Notes: generated from the letters alone by a model not told the origin. A stretch of 64,000 nt of DNA from Sphingopyxis sp. PAMC25046 (GCF_004795895.1 NZ_CP039250.1:2790001-2854000); one strand, 5' to 3'; shown: positions 16,804-27,313, counted from the stretch's first letter. Numbers and translations: made by a program.

Positions 16804-18770
16804 GGCGCGAAACGTTCCTGTAATTTGCGGGCACGGCGCGCGCGCCAGATTGCCAAAAGCTGCGCGCGGCCGAGCATTGACAGCGCCGCGCCGACGGCGA
16901 TCAAGCCGCCGCCGAGCCATATCCACCACACCAGCGGCTTCCACCACAGGCGGATCTGGTAGCGGTCGGCGCGGCCGTCGTCGCCCGTCACCGGCTGGCC
17001 GAGCACCGCATAAAGCTGCCCGCCCGGCCGCGTCAGCAGCGCCGCTTCGTTTGTCTCGGTCGGCGCGGTGCCCATCAGGCCCGGAAAGGTGCGCGCTTCG
17101 GGCTTCATCGTAAAGCTCGTCCCCGACGAGGTGGTCGCGACCAGCGTCCCCTCGATCGCGGTATAGTTCGGCCCCGCGACGGGCTTCACCCCAACGAACT
17201 TCACCGAAAAATCGCCGATCCTTATGTCGTCGCCCGGCGCCGCCGCGACCAGCCGCTCCTTGATGAACGCGCTTTCGGCGCCCATGCCGGCAAGGCACAC
17301 CGCGACGCCGAAATGCGCGACGACCATGCCCCAAGTCGGCAGCGGCGTGCGGCGCAGGTTGCGTCCCCACAACGGCGCTAGGCTCGCGACCGCGACGATG
17401 CCCGCGACGGTCATCCCGAGCAGCGGGAGAATCCCGACCTTGCCGCCGAACAGGATCAGCGCGAACAGCACCGCCGCACCGGCAAAGATCGCCAGCGGCA
17501 GGCGCGACCACAGCCTTTTGCCGTCATCCTTGCGCCAGCTCAAAAGCGGTCCCGCGACCATGACGAGGCAGAGAATCAGCGCGAGCGGACCCGCGACGCG
17601 ATTATAATAGGGCGGCCCGACCGAAATCTTCTCGCCCATCGCCTCGGCGACGATCGGATAGAGCGTTCCCAGGAGCACGAGCGCGAGGATCGTCGTGAGC
17701 AGCAGATTGTTGATGACGAGCGAGCCCTCGCGGCTCAGCAGCGCGAATTTCTTGCCCTCGGCGACCGCCCCGGCGCGCAGCGCGAACAAGGTCAGCGCGC
17801 CGCCGATATAGATCGCCATCAGCACGAGCAGGAAGGTGCCGCGCTCGGGATCGACCGCGAAACTATGAACGCTCGTCAGCAGCCCCGACCGCACGATGAA
17901 AGTGCCGACCATCGACATCGAAAAGCCGATCACGGCGAGCATCACCGTCCAGGCCCGCAGCGCGTTGCGCGTCGCGGTCACCGCGACCGAATGGAGCAGC
18001 GCCGCGCCCGCGAGCCATGGCACGAGCGACACATTCTCGACCGGGTCCCAGAACCACCAGCCGCCCCAGCCGAGCTCATAATAGGCCCAATAGCTGCCCG
18101 CAGTGATGCCGAGCGTCAGGAAAATCCAGCTCCCGAGCACCCACGGCCGCATCGCGCGCGCGAACGCCGGACCGATCTCGCGCGTGATCAGCGCGCCGAC
18201 GGCAAAGCTGAACGCGACCGACAGCCCGACATAGCCGACGTAGAGCGTGGGTGGGTGGAAGGCGAGCCCGATGTCCTGCAGCAGCGGGTTGAGCCCCTGC
18301 CCGTCAGGCGGCGCCACCGGCAGCCGCTTGAACGGGTTCGACGAAAAGAGCAGGAACGCAAAGAAGCCGAGGCTCAGCGCCGCCTGCGCCGCCAGCGTCG
18401 CGATCAGCGTATCCTCGCGCAGCCGTTTCTCGAAGATCGCGATCAGCCCGCCCGACAGCGACAGGATCATCAGCCACAGCAGCATCGACCCTTCGTGATT
18501 GCCCCACGTCCCGGCGATCTTGAAGATCATCGGCTTCAGGCTGTTGCTGTTGCGCGCGACGAGTTCGACCGACATGTCGGACCGCACGAACAGCGCGATC
18601 AGCAGTCCGAAGGCCGCGGTCGTCAGCCCGCCCTGCGCAACGCTCGCCGGCCGCACGAGCGCTGCCAGATCCTTCGAACCACCGCGAAGAAACAGCGTTC
18701 CCGCGATCAGCGACAGGCACGCAAGCGCCGCCGCGATCCACAACAGGGCCAGACCGAGTTCGGCGATCAT
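16800..18770 (-). CDS. ccmF: CcmF, haem lyase subunit
   Basis: A 656-residue polytopic inner-membrane protein. The tryptophan-rich WWD domain is present (ELGWGGWWFWDPVENVSLVPWLAG), with histidines for haem ligation in WGNHEGSMLLWLM and AGAALLHSV, and about 14-15 membrane helices. A periplasmic domain near residues 510-600 carries the FVGVKPVAGPNYTAIEGTL segment. CcmF attaches haem from holo-CcmE to apocytochrome c. It overlaps ccmE and ccmG by 4 nt each. Confidence 0.97.
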   Translation of the reverse strand: MIAELGLALLWIAAALACLSLIAGTLFLRGGSKDLAALVRPASVAQGGLTTAAFGLLIALFVRSDMSVELVARNSNSLKPMIFKIAGTWGNHEGSMLLWLMILSLSGGLIAIFEKRLREDTLIATLAAQAALSLGFFAFLLFSSNPFKRLPVAPPDGQGLNPLLQDIGLAFHPPTLYVGYVGLSVAFSFAVGALITREIGPAFARAMRPWVLGSWIFLTLGITAGSYWAYYELGWGGWWFWDPVENVSLVPWLAGAALLHSVAVTATRNALRAWTVMLAVIGFSMSMVGTFIVRSGLLTSVHSFAVDPERGTFLLVLMAIYIGGALTLFALRAGAVAEGKKFALLSREGSLVINNLLLTTILALVLLGTLYPIVAEAMGEKISVGPPYYNRVAGPLALILCLVMVAGPLLSWRKDDGKRLWSRLPLAIFAGAAVLFALILFGGKVGILPLLGMTVAGIVAVASLAPLWGRNLRRTPLPTWGMVVAHFGVAVCLAGMGAESAFIKERLVAAAPGDDIRIGDFSVKFVGVKPVAGPNYTAIEGTLVATTSSGTSFTMKPEARTFPGLMGTAPTETNEAALLTRPGGQLYAVLGQPVTGDDGRADRYQIRLWWKPLVWWIWLGGGLIAVGAALSMLGRAQLLAIWRARRARKLQERFAP

Positions 18771-19204
18771 GTCGCGGCCGGCGCTTTCATATTCTTCGGC
18801 ATCTCGCCCATCTGCGGCGGCATATAGCGCTCGTCATGCTTCGCGAGGATACGATCGGCAACGAACACCCCGTCGGCGCGCATCCGGCCGTCGGCGACCA
18901 TGCCGCTCTCCTCGCCGAACAGGTCGGGGACGATGCCCTTATATTCGACCGGCACCGACGCCTTGCCGTCGGTCGCGACGAAGCGGATCGTCAACCCGTC
19001 GGCCTGCCGCGCGATGCTGCCCTTTGCGACCATGCCGCCCAGCCGCATCGCCTCGCCGACTTCGGCCTTGCCGCCCTGCACTTCGATCGGCGTGCGGAAA
19101 TAGGCCGCCTCGTCGCGCAGCGCACTCGCCGCGAGCACGCCCGCACCGCCGATGCCCGCGAGTGCCACGGCAGCCAAAATCAATCTTTGATGTTTCGGTT
19201 TCAT
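18767..19204 (-). CDS. ccmE: CcmE, periplasmic haem chaperone
   Basis: 145 residues. One N-terminal membrane anchor (LILAAVALAGIGGAGVLAASAL), then an OB-fold beta barrel with EAMRLGGMVAKGS and VPDLFGEESGMVADG. The haem-attachment motif is AKHDERYMPP, where the His of HDERY bonds the haem covalently. It receives haem from CcmCD and passes it to CcmF. The start at 19204 overlaps the ccmD stop by 4 nt; a longer open frame upstream is not used. Confidence 0.95.
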   Translation of the reverse strand: MKPKHQRLILAAVALAGIGGAGVLAASALRDEAAYFRTPIEVQGGKAEVGEAMRLGGMVAKGSIARQADGLTIRFVATDGKASVPVEYKGIVPDLFGEESGMVADGRMRADGVFVADRILAKHDERYMPPQMGEMPKNMKAPAAT

Positions 19205-19356
19205 CGACGATCCCTGCGCAGCGCATCGCTGCGCTTCTCGGCCTTTTTCATCCCACGCCAGCTCGCCCACAGCACCGCCCCGGTCAGCACGGCCGTGAGC
19301 CCATAGGCCGCGGCGACGAACGCCCATTGGCCGCCCCCGCTGATCACCCCCGTCAC
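19201..19356 (-). CDS. ccmD: CcmD, small haem exporter subunit
   Basis: A 51-residue protein read between ccmC and ccmE: a GTG start at 19356 and a stop at 19201-19203. A single membrane helix (WAFVAAAYGLTAVLTGAVLWASW) is followed by a basic cytoplasmic tail (RGMKKAEKRSDALRRDRR), the normal CcmD layout. GAGGAGGG lies about 6 nt upstream of the GTG. The gene sits 3 nt after the ccmC stop and overlaps ccmE by 4 nt. CcmD helps release holo-CcmE from CcmC. Confidence 0.88.
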   Translation of the reverse strand: MTGVISGGGQWAFVAAAYGLTAVLTGAVLWASWRGMKKAEKRSDALRRDRR

Positions 19357-19359
19357 GCG

Positions 19360-20091
19360 TCAACCCTCCTCGTCGGCCAATCGCCGCAGCCGCGCCGCGA
19401 CGCGATTGTCGGCGATGATCCGCCGCATCCGCATCAATACGATCGCCCCGAATAGCAGCGAAAAGCCGAGCACGGTCAAGCCCAGCGGCCACAACAAGGC
19501 GCCGTCGATGCTCGAACCGCTCAGTGTGATGCTCGGCCCTTGATGCAGGCTGTTCCACCACACGACGCTGCGGTTGATTATCGGAATATTGATCGCGCCG
19601 ACGAGCGCATAGATCGCCGCGCCGCGCGACAGCGAACCGCCCTGCCGCTGGCCGTCATCGCCGCTCGTCAGCGCGATGAAGCCCGCGTAAAGGAACAGCA
19701 GGACGAGCATCGAGGTCATCCGCCCGTCCCACTCCCACCAGGTCCCCCAGGTCGGGCGGCCCCAGATCGATCCGGTCGCGAGGCACAGCGCGGTGAACAG
19801 CATCCCCGGCACCGCGGTCGCACGCGCCGCGATGCCGGACAAGGGATGGCGCCATACGAGCTGGACCAATCCCGCCACCGCCAGCGACGTCCAGCCGCCC
19901 ATGCCGAGCCAGGCCGAGGGGACATGGACATAAAGAATGCGCGCGGTTTCGCCCTGCTTGTAATCGCCCGGCACCATCGTCAGCCCGGCGAACGCACCGC
20001 CGAGCACGAGCAACAGCCCGGCGCCGAGCAACCACGGCGTCAGCGGCTTGGCGATCGCCAGAAAACGGGTCGGATTGGCATAGGCGTGCAT
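19360..20091 (-). CDS. ccmC: CcmC, haem handling protein
   Basis: 243 residues with six membrane helices and the WWD motif WGRPTWGTWWEWDGRMTS, plus the haem-ligand histidines in ILYVHVPSAWLGM and WWNSLHQGPSI. CcmC loads haem onto CcmE. The ATG ending at 20091 (MHAYANPTRF) matches the usual family N-terminus; a longer open frame to 20217 has a low-complexity start and was not used. First gene of the ccmCDEFGHI operon; ccmA and ccmB are not in this window. Confidence 0.95.
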   Translation of the reverse strand: MHAYANPTRFLAIAKPLTPWLLGAGLLLVLGGAFAGLTMVPGDYKQGETARILYVHVPSAWLGMGGWTSLAVAGLVQLVWRHPLSGIAARATAVPGMLFTALCLATGSIWGRPTWGTWWEWDGRMTSMLVLLFLYAGFIALTSGDDGQRQGGSLSRGAAIYALVGAINIPIINRSVVWWNSLHQGPSITLSGSSIDGALLWPLGLTVLGFSLLFGAIVLMRMRRIIADNRVAARLRRLADEEG

Positions 20092-20315
20092 CGGTTTCGC
20101 GTCGTCCTTAGGCGAGCCGGACAAGAGGGTCCAGCAATTTGCCCGGCGCGACCCGGCGGCGCGTGTGTTGCCTGCGCGGGCCCTCGCGTCAAGAGTCCCC
20201 TGCCTCGCCTTGCCCAAGCCCGTTCCGATAACGAATGGCAGGTTTCTAGGGGTTGGCGGCGTTGGCTCCGTCTAGCTCACCGACTACAGCGGACTCGCAG
20301 GATAAGGAGATGACG

Positions 20316-20738
20316 ATGACCACAGTGCTGGACGAGGGTCCCTTCTTTCACGGCACAATCGCGAATTTGCGCGTAGGTGACTTCCTTACCGCGGGATTCC
20401 GGTCAAACTATCGCCCCGAGGTGGTGATGAACCATATCTATTTCACCGCTCTTGTGGACGGCGCGGGACTTGCCGCAGAGATCGCGGCGGACCTCAGGGA
20501 AGGCGGCGCTGTCCCGCGTGTTTATGCCGTCGAGCCGACCGGGGCATTCGAAAACGACCCGAATGTGACCGACAAGAAATTTCCCGGGAATCCCACCCGT
20601 TCGTATCGAAGCAGCGCACCGCTCAAGATCATTGGCGAAATCGCCGATTGGGCCAGATTGACGCCCGAAGCATTGCAATTGTGGAGGGAAAGACTGGCCG
20701 CACTGCGCGCGGATGAACGAGCCGAAATCATCAACTAA
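20316..20738 (+). CDS. arr: Rifamycin ADP-ribosyltransferase (Arr)
   Basis: 140 residues, matching the Arr family over the full length: GPFFHGTIANLRVGDFL at the N-terminus (the H and G of the NAD pocket), NHIYFTALVDGA, VYAVEPTGAFENDPNVTDKK, FPGNPTRSYRS and PLKIIGEI. Arr enzymes transfer ADP-ribose from NAD+ to the C23 hydroxyl of rifampicin, inactivating it. The ATG at 20316 lies 6 nt after AAGGAG and is better placed than the ATG at 20310. It stands alone between ccmC (divergent) and a DUF454 gene (convergent), with no mobile-element sequence nearby, so it looks like a chromosomal intrinsic copy. Confidence 0.92.
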   Translation: MTTVLDEGPFFHGTIANLRVGDFLTAGFRSNYRPEVVMNHIYFTALVDGAGLAAEIAADLREGGAVPRVYAVEPTGAFENDPNVTDKKFPGNPTRSYRSSAPLKIIGEIADWARLTPEALQLWRERLAALRADERAEIIN

Positions 20739-20741
20739 GTC

Positions 20742-21095
20742 TCACCCCTCCGGCCGCGTCCAGATCCAGCTCCCGGTCACCACCGCGGCGAGCACCGGCA
20801 GCATCACCCACGGCCAGGGCGAAAAGATCGCGGCGAGTATGATGCTGAGTGCGAAAGCGGCCGTGGCGGCGAGCTTGCCCTTGCGGCTGATCGCCCCCTT
20901 CTCGCGCCACGCGACGATATGATGCCCGAAGTGCGGATGGGTGAGCAACCAGGTCTCGAGCCGCGGCGACGAGCGCGCAAAGCAGAAGGCCGCGAGGATG
21001 ACGAACGGCACGGTCGGCAACAGCGGCAGGAAGGCGCCGATCGCGCCAAGCCCCAACGACGCCCAGCCCGCGACCAGATAGAAATGCCGTTTCAT
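20742..21095 (-). CDS. DUF454 (YbaN-like) inner-membrane protein
   Basis: 117 residues with three hydrophobic stretches (FYLVAGWASLGLGAIGAFLP, TVPFVILAAFCF, AATAAFALSIILAAIF). The family motif is intact: GAFLPLLPTVPFVILAAFCFARSS, RLETWLLTHPHFG and WREKGAI. The ATG ending at 21095 was chosen because MKRHFYLVAGW matches the usual start. Function unknown. Confidence 0.88.
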   Translation of the reverse strand: MKRHFYLVAGWASLGLGAIGAFLPLLPTVPFVILAAFCFARSSPRLETWLLTHPHFGHHIVAWREKGAISRKGKLAATAAFALSIILAAIFSPWPWVMLPVLAAVVTGSWIWTRPEG

Positions 21096-21175
21096 TGAAA
21101 AAGGGCTTAGCGGAATTAAGCGCCCACGCCATCCACATACCGTCGCCCACGCCTTCGCGGGGGCGACGCTTGAGC

Positions 21176-22228
21176 TCAACCCCGCCCGATCAGCTTCTGC
21201 GCCATGCGGTCGGCGACGACCGACGCGGGGGTACCGCTCGCCTTGCTCTCGGCCCAGATTTCGGCCAGCCGGCCCGGGATCTGGTGGATGCGGCTCTCGA
21301 CTTCCTCGCGGCTGCCCTGCCCCAGATATTCGAGCGCGACGTTGATGATGCCGCCCGCGTTGATCACATAATCGGGGGCATAGACAATTCCGCGATCGTG
21401 GACGCGCTGGCCGTCGGCGGCGGTCGCGAGCTGGTTGTTCGCGCCGCCCGCGACGATCGGCACGCGCAGCTTCGCGATGCTTTGCTCGGTCAGGATCGCG
21501 CCGAGCGCGTTGGGGCTCAGCACATCGGCCTCGACCTCCATGATCGCCGCCGAATCGGCGAGCTCGGCGCCCAGTTCCTCGGCGAGCGCCTTCGCACGCG
21601 CCAGATTGACGTCGGCGAGGGTCAGCTTCGCGCCTTCGGCCGCCAGCCGCCGCGCAACGCCGCCGCCGACGCTGCCGACGCCCTGGATCGCGATGCGGAC
21701 ATCCTTTGCGCTATCGGTGTTCAGACCTTCGCGAATCGCCGCCTTGATGCCCAGATAGACGCCGAGCGCGGTGAACGGTCCCGGGTCGCCGCCGGCATCG
21801 GCGCCGCTCGCCACCGGCAACCCGCTGACATGCTTCGTCTGCTTGGCGATCTCGACCATGTCGGCGTCGGTGATCCCGACGTCCTCGGCGGTCACATAGG
21901 CGCCGCCGAGCGAATCGACCGCGCGGCCGAACGCCGCGAGCAGTTCGGGGGTCTTCGCGGCGCCCTCGTCGGCGAGGATCACGCCCTTGCCGCCGCCCAT
22001 CGGCAGGCCGGCCATCGCATTTTTGTAGCTCATCCCGCGCGACAGGCGCAGCGCATCGGTGATCGCCGCCGCGCGCTGCGGATAATGCCAGTACCGCACG
22101 CCGCCCGCGCCGGGGCCGAGGTGCGTCGAGTGGACGGCGATGACCGCGGTAAGTCCGCTCGCCCGATCGCGGAACATGTGGACATGCTCATGGTCGTCGA
22201 AATCGGCGAAATCCCAGACAGCAGACAT
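21176..22228 (-). CDS. Leu/Glu/Phe/Val dehydrogenase family (leucine-dehydrogenase-like)
   Basis: 350 residues. The dimerisation/substrate domain carries GGVRYWHYP and the catalytic-lysine motif PMGGGKGVIL. The aspartate-bearing TAEDVGITDADM follows, then an NAD-binding Rossmann fold (VRIAIQGVGSVGGGVARRL) and GGANNQLAT. Size and motifs fit the hexa/octameric leucine or valine dehydrogenase group, which interconverts branched-chain amino acids and 2-oxo acids with NAD+. In this lineage it probably feeds branched-chain amino acid catabolism. Substrate preference cannot be read from sequence alone. Confidence 0.9.
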   Translation of the reverse strand: MSAVWDFADFDDHEHVHMFRDRASGLTAVIAVHSTHLGPGAGGVRYWHYPQRAAAITDALRLSRGMSYKNAMAGLPMGGGKGVILADEGAAKTPELLAAFGRAVDSLGGAYVTAEDVGITDADMVEIAKQTKHVSGLPVASGADAGGDPGPFTALGVYLGIKAAIREGLNTDSAKDVRIAIQGVGSVGGGVARRLAAEGAKLTLADVNLARAKALAEELGAELADSAAIMEVEADVLSPNALGAILTEQSIAKLRVPIVAGGANNQLATAADGQRVHDRGIVYAPDYVINAGGIINVALEYLGQGSREEVESRIHQIPGRLAEIWAESKASGTPASVVADRMAQKLIGRG

Positions 22229-22326
22229 GCGCGGCTCCTCGCATTAGAAAATTACGTATATACGCAATAATCCAATAGAGATGGAGAGTCACCCCAAATC
22301 CCGCATATGCGCTAAAATCGAGAAAA

Positions 22327-22404
22327 TGGGGCGACCAACGGGGCTCGAACCCGCGACCTCCGGTACCACAAACCGGCGCTCTAACCAACTGAGCTATGGT
22401 CGCC
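22327..22404 (-). tRNA. tRNA-His (GTG anticodon)
   Basis: On the minus strand the 7-bp acceptor GCGACCA/TGGTCGC is preceded by the histidine-specific G(-1), paired with C73, and followed by an encoded CCA. The D-arm (GCTC/GAGC), the anticodon loop TTGTGGT with anticodon GTG, and the T-arm GCGGGTTCGAGCCCCGT are all intact. Confidence 0.97.
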
Positions 22405-22505
22405 ACATGCACGGCGAAACCGCCTGCGACAGCGCGCGGCGATAGGCGCGCCCACCCCCTTCGTCAAGCATTGTTCGCTCGGGCAGACGCCACTAAAAGC
22501 GCGCC

Positions 22506-23186
22506 ATGGCTGGCAATGATCATGTCGACATGGCGACCTCGGGCGCCGACCGCACCGCCGACCGGCTCGCCGCCGTCCCCGGCATCCGCCGCGCGCCGAC
22601 GCCGAAGCTCCAGCAGTTCATGCTCTCGGGGTTCCTCGACGCCGAGACCTGTACCGCGCTGATCGCGCAGATCGACCGCGACGTGCGCCCGTCGACCATC
22701 GCCGACCCGAATGGCGACGACGCCTTCCGCACCAGCACGACCTGCGATCTCGACCACCGCGACCCGCTGGTGATCGCAGTCAACAACCGGCTCCACAACC
22801 TCACCGGCATTCCGCTCGAATATGGCGAGCCGATGCAGGGCCAGCGCTACGACGTCGGGCAGGAGTTCAAGGCGCACACCGACTATTTCGACCCGCACGG
22901 TGCCGACTGGGAAACCTATTGCGCGGTGCCCGGCCAGCGCAGCTGGACCTTGATGATCTATCTCAACGAACCGGGTGCGGGCGGCGCGACCCGCTTCCTC
23001 GCGACCGGCAAGATGCACCAGCCCGAGGTCGGCAAGCTGCTCGCATGGAACAATGTGCGGCCCGACGGCCGCGCGAACCCCTACACGCTCCACCACGGGA
23101 TGAAGGTGCGCAAGGGCCGCAAATATATCATCACCAAATGGTTCCGCGAACGGCCCTGGCCGTGGGCGGAGGGAGAGCTGGGGTAG
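22506..23186 (+). CDS. 2-oxoglutarate/Fe(II)-dependent oxygenase, prolyl-4-hydroxylase type
   Basis: 226 residues. The double-stranded beta-helix core has the iron motif H-x-D in FKAHTDYFD, the distal His in the HHGMKV segment and the 2-oxoglutarate-binding Lys in VRKGRKYIITKWFRE. The GDDAFRTSTTCDL and GQRYDVGQEF segments are typical of the P4Hc subfamily. Bacterial members hydroxylate peptide or protein prolines or small molecules. It is monocistronic and convergent with the SIMPL gene. Target unknown. Confidence 0.88.
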   Translation: MAGNDHVDMATSGADRTADRLAAVPGIRRAPTPKLQQFMLSGFLDAETCTALIAQIDRDVRPSTIADPNGDDAFRTSTTCDLDHRDPLVIAVNNRLHNLTGIPLEYGEPMQGQRYDVGQEFKAHTDYFDPHGADWETYCAVPGQRSWTLMIYLNEPGAGGATRFLATGKMHQPEVGKLLAWNNVRPDGRANPYTLHHGMKVRKGRKYIITKWFRERPWPWAEGELG

Positions 23187-23199
23187 GCTAGCTTGCATA

Positions 23200-23249
23200 A
23201 AATCCGCTCGACACGAACGGATTTCGGGAGCCGGCTTACACCGGCTCCC
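23200..23249. terminator. Two stem-loops between convergent genes, probable bidirectional terminator
   Basis: AAATCCG/CGGATTT (23200-23206 with 23218-23224) is followed by a perfect 9-bp GGGAGCCGG/CCGGCTCCC stem with a 6-nt loop (23226-23249). It lies between the stops of the oxygenase and SIMPL genes. The first stem supplies short A/T tracts; no long U-run is present. Confidence 0.5.
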
Positions 23250-23256
23250 GGTCAAC

Positions 23257-24000
23257 TTACCGCACCAGGCGAAACTGAAAATTCAGCGTCAGCGTGTTCG
23301 CGACCTGCCCGGGTTCGACCGGCGTCGCTTTCGCCTCGGCCACCATCATCCCGCGCGCATAGGGCATCGGCGGCTGCGGGCCGCCAAAGCTGCCTTCGCT
23401 GATCGAGACCAGCTCGACCCCGCGATAGCCGGCCAGCCGCGCATAATCCGCCGCCTTGGCCTCGGCCGCCTTGATCGCCGCGCCGCGCGCGCCGACCAGC
23501 TGGGCGTCGGCATCCTTCATGCCGAACCACGGCCCGTCGATATTGGTGCCGCCGGCGGCGACCAGCGCGTCGAGCAGCGGGCCGATGTCGTCGATCTTGC
23601 CTGTGGTCGCGCGCACCGTATTGCTAACCTGATAGCCGAGGAAGCGCGGCGTCTGGCCGTCGGTGCGGTTGTTATAGTCATATTGCGGCGACAGGTTGAT
23701 ACCGCTCGTCTGGATGTCCTCGGCCTTGATCCCGCGCGCTTTCGCGGCGGCGATCAGTTTGTCCATCGCCGCGGCATTGGCGCGCATCGCTTCGACCGCG
23801 GTCGGCGCGGTCGTCGTCACGCCGGCTCCGACCGTCGCCTGGTCGGGACGCGAGCGCACCTCCTCGCTGACACTGAAGCTCAAAATCGGTCCCTGCGTCG
23901 TTGCTGCCGTCACCGTCGAACCTCCTTGTTGCGCGACGGCGGGCACCGCCGCTATCAGGGCCAGTCCGGATGCCATAGCGGCGAGCATTTGCTTCGTCAT
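23257..24000 (-). CDS. SIMPL domain (DUF541) periplasmic protein
   Basis: 247 residues with a signal peptide (MTKQMLAAMASGLALIAAVPAVAQQ) and a SIMPL/DUF541 domain: ILSFSVSEEVRSRPDQATVGAGV, the alternating GIKAEDIQTSGINLSPQYDY segment and GYQVSNTVRATTGKIDDIG. Members form oligomeric periplasmic or outer-membrane-associated assemblies of unclear role. The ATG ending at 24000 gives a proper signal peptide; an upstream in-frame ATG at 24033 would add a charged extension. Divergent from the ABC-F gene. Confidence 0.9.
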   Translation of the reverse strand: MTKQMLAAMASGLALIAAVPAVAQQGGSTVTAATTQGPILSFSVSEEVRSRPDQATVGAGVTTTAPTAVEAMRANAAAMDKLIAAAKARGIKAEDIQTSGINLSPQYDYNNRTDGQTPRFLGYQVSNTVRATTGKIDDIGPLLDALVAAGGTNIDGPWFGMKDADAQLVGARGAAIKAAEAKAADYARLAGYRGVELVSISEGSFGGPQPPMPYARGMMVAEAKATPVEPGQVANTLTLNFQFRLVR

Positions 24001-24134
24001 TTCATTCTCCTGCGAACCGGGCTTCCGGTTCATTATGATCTCCGCCCCGTAACGCAGACGGAGCGAACGCGTTCCGCCCTTTGCTCCCGTGGCGCTTGCA
24101 TCAGGCTGAACGTATCGGTAGCGCGCCGTTCATC

Positions 24135-25910
<1,776 letters not shown>

Positions 25911-25964
25911 CACCCGCCGCATGTCCGGTTCGGGGTGCGAAGCGGAGTTTCGCTTCCTCTCCTT

Positions 25965-26004
25965 CGTCATCCCGGACTTGATCCGGGATCCATCGCGGCG
26001 CTGA
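25965..26004. repeat. REP-like repeat, second copy of the 11479 family
   Basis: It repeats CGTCATCCCGGACTTGATCC and the following GGGATCCATCGCGGCGCTGA with one base changed from the copy at 11479. The upstream CTTCCTCTCCTT is also shared. It lies between convergent genes (ABC-F and GST). Confidence 0.7.
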
Positions 26005-26049
26005 AGATGTAAGAGGGGCAACTTCCGGTCGGTTTCGGATGCTCTGACC

Positions 26050-26775
26050 TCAATCATCCTTCACCGCAGCGTGATTGGCGTCGCCGAACATGTTCGACCA
26101 CTCCTTCTCGTCGAGCGCCTGGTGCCGGCCGATATATTTCGCTGGCGCCTTAAGCTCATCGCGCGCCATCGCGCGCGCCACGGCGGGACGTTCGCGGATA
26201 CGTTCGAACCAGCCGCGCATCGCAGGCCATTCGTCGAGCCCCGGCCCCATTACGAACGCCGAAGCGCGGCCGGGCCAGATCGCCATATCGGCGATGCTAT
26301 AGTCGTCGCCCGCGACATGGGCGCTCTTTTCCAGCCGTTTCTCGAGCACGGTAAGCAGGCGTGTGAGCTCCTTCGTATAGCGCTCGGTCGCATAATCCTG
26401 CCCCGCCGGGGCGTAACGCAGGAAATGGCTCGCCTGCCCGCCCATGGGCCCCAGCCCCGCGACCTGCCAGGTCAGCCACGACAGCGTCGCCGCGCGCGCC
26501 GCGCCCGACGCCGGCAGGAAACGCCCGCTTTTTTCCGCCAGATATTGCAGGATCGCGCCCGATTCGAACACCGTCACGGGTTCGCCGCTACCTGCCGGGG
26601 CATGATCGACGATTGCGGGCAATTTGTGGTTAGGGTTGATGCGCCCGAACTCGGCGGTCAGCTGGTCGCCCTCGAAAATGTCATAGGAGATGACGCGATA
26701 GGGGTCGCCGATCTCTTCGAGCATGATCGCTATCTTCTGTCCGTTCGGCGTCGCCGAATAATGCAGGTCGATCAT
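26050..26775 (-). CDS. Glutathione S-transferase, YfcG/Ure2p-like
   Basis: 241 residues. The thioredoxin-like N-domain has the TPNGQK motif (T and N of the Nu/Ure2p class active site), INPNHKLPAIVDH (cis-Pro) and FESGAILQYLAEK (Glu-Ser for glutathione). The helical C-domain has YSIADMAIWPG (N-capping motif). The ATG ending at 26775 shares one base with the stop of the upstream DUF3237 gene, so they form an operon. It is clearly paralogous to the GST at 30189. It may act in glutathione conjugation, glutathione-lyase or disulfide chemistry within the catabolic island. Confidence 0.92.
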   Translation of the reverse strand: MIDLHYSATPNGQKIAIMLEEIGDPYRVISYDIFEGDQLTAEFGRINPNHKLPAIVDHAPAGSGEPVTVFESGAILQYLAEKSGRFLPASGAARAATLSWLTWQVAGLGPMGGQASHFLRYAPAGQDYATERYTKELTRLLTVLEKRLEKSAHVAGDDYSIADMAIWPGRASAFVMGPGLDEWPAMRGWFERIRERPAVARAMARDELKAPAKYIGRHQALDEKEWSNMFGDANHAAVKDD

Positions 26776-27272
26776 CACAATATCTCGTGGATCACATGGC
26801 GCACGCCGAAACCGGTGCGTTCGCCGACGCCGACCGCGAGCACGCCGTTGAGCCAGCCATATGTCGCGCTGGCGGTTTCGAACACCGGCGCGATTCGCAG
26901 ATAGTAGCGCGAAGGGTCGGCATCGGGCACCGCGGGATCGGCAAAGGTCGCGCGGACATCGTCGGGAATGATATTTCGGCCGGTATAGCTCAGATAGATG
27001 AGCTCGCCGTCATCGGTCTGCCACACCGCACGCGCATCGAAGGTGCCGACCGACGCATCGCCGCCGAGCCGTCCGCTGCGGGACCAGTTGCCGCCACCCG
27101 GCAAGACTATCCCCTTGATCCGGGGCCCGAAAAAACGACCCCCGCTGATATAGCCCAATCGCTGGTCGCCGAACGGCGACGCGCCGATTCCGATGATCCC
27201 GCCGCCGACCTCGAACTCGACGGTACACAGATGACGCGTTGCGAGCGCCGCGTGCCGATTTTCTTCGTTCAT
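26775..27272 (-). CDS. DUF3237 family protein
   Basis: 165 residues, no signal peptide. DUF3237 features: LCTVEFEVGGGIIGIG near the N-terminus, GDASVGTFDARAVWQTDDGELIYLSYTGRN in the middle and YYLRIAPVFETASATYGWLNGVLAVGVG near the end. Its biochemical role is not established; members often sit in lipid or aromatic catabolic clusters. The ATG ending at 27272 (MNEENRHAAL) is used; the longer frame to 27332 would cross the operator at 27314. Forms an operon with the GST and is divergent from the TonB receptor. Confidence 0.85.
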   Translation of the reverse strand: MNEENRHAALATRHLCTVEFEVGGGIIGIGASPFGDQRLGYISGGRFFGPRIKGIVLPGGGNWSRSGRLGGDASVGTFDARAVWQTDDGELIYLSYTGRNIIPDDVRATFADPAVPDADPSRYYLRIAPVFETASATYGWLNGVLAVGVGERTGFGVRHVIHEIL

Positions 27273-27313
27273 GATGCGAATCCTCTTCCTGCCTATGGAC
27301 AAGCATAAAACCA

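Noticed and set aside
20742..21179. Longer DUF454 protein starting at 21179
   Set aside because: The added N-terminus is not family-like; MKRHFYLVAGW at 21095 matches the usual start.
22188..22412. Minus-strand frame reading through tRNA-His
   Set aside because: It is the translated tRNA gene plus flanking sequence; the tRNA is structurally perfect.
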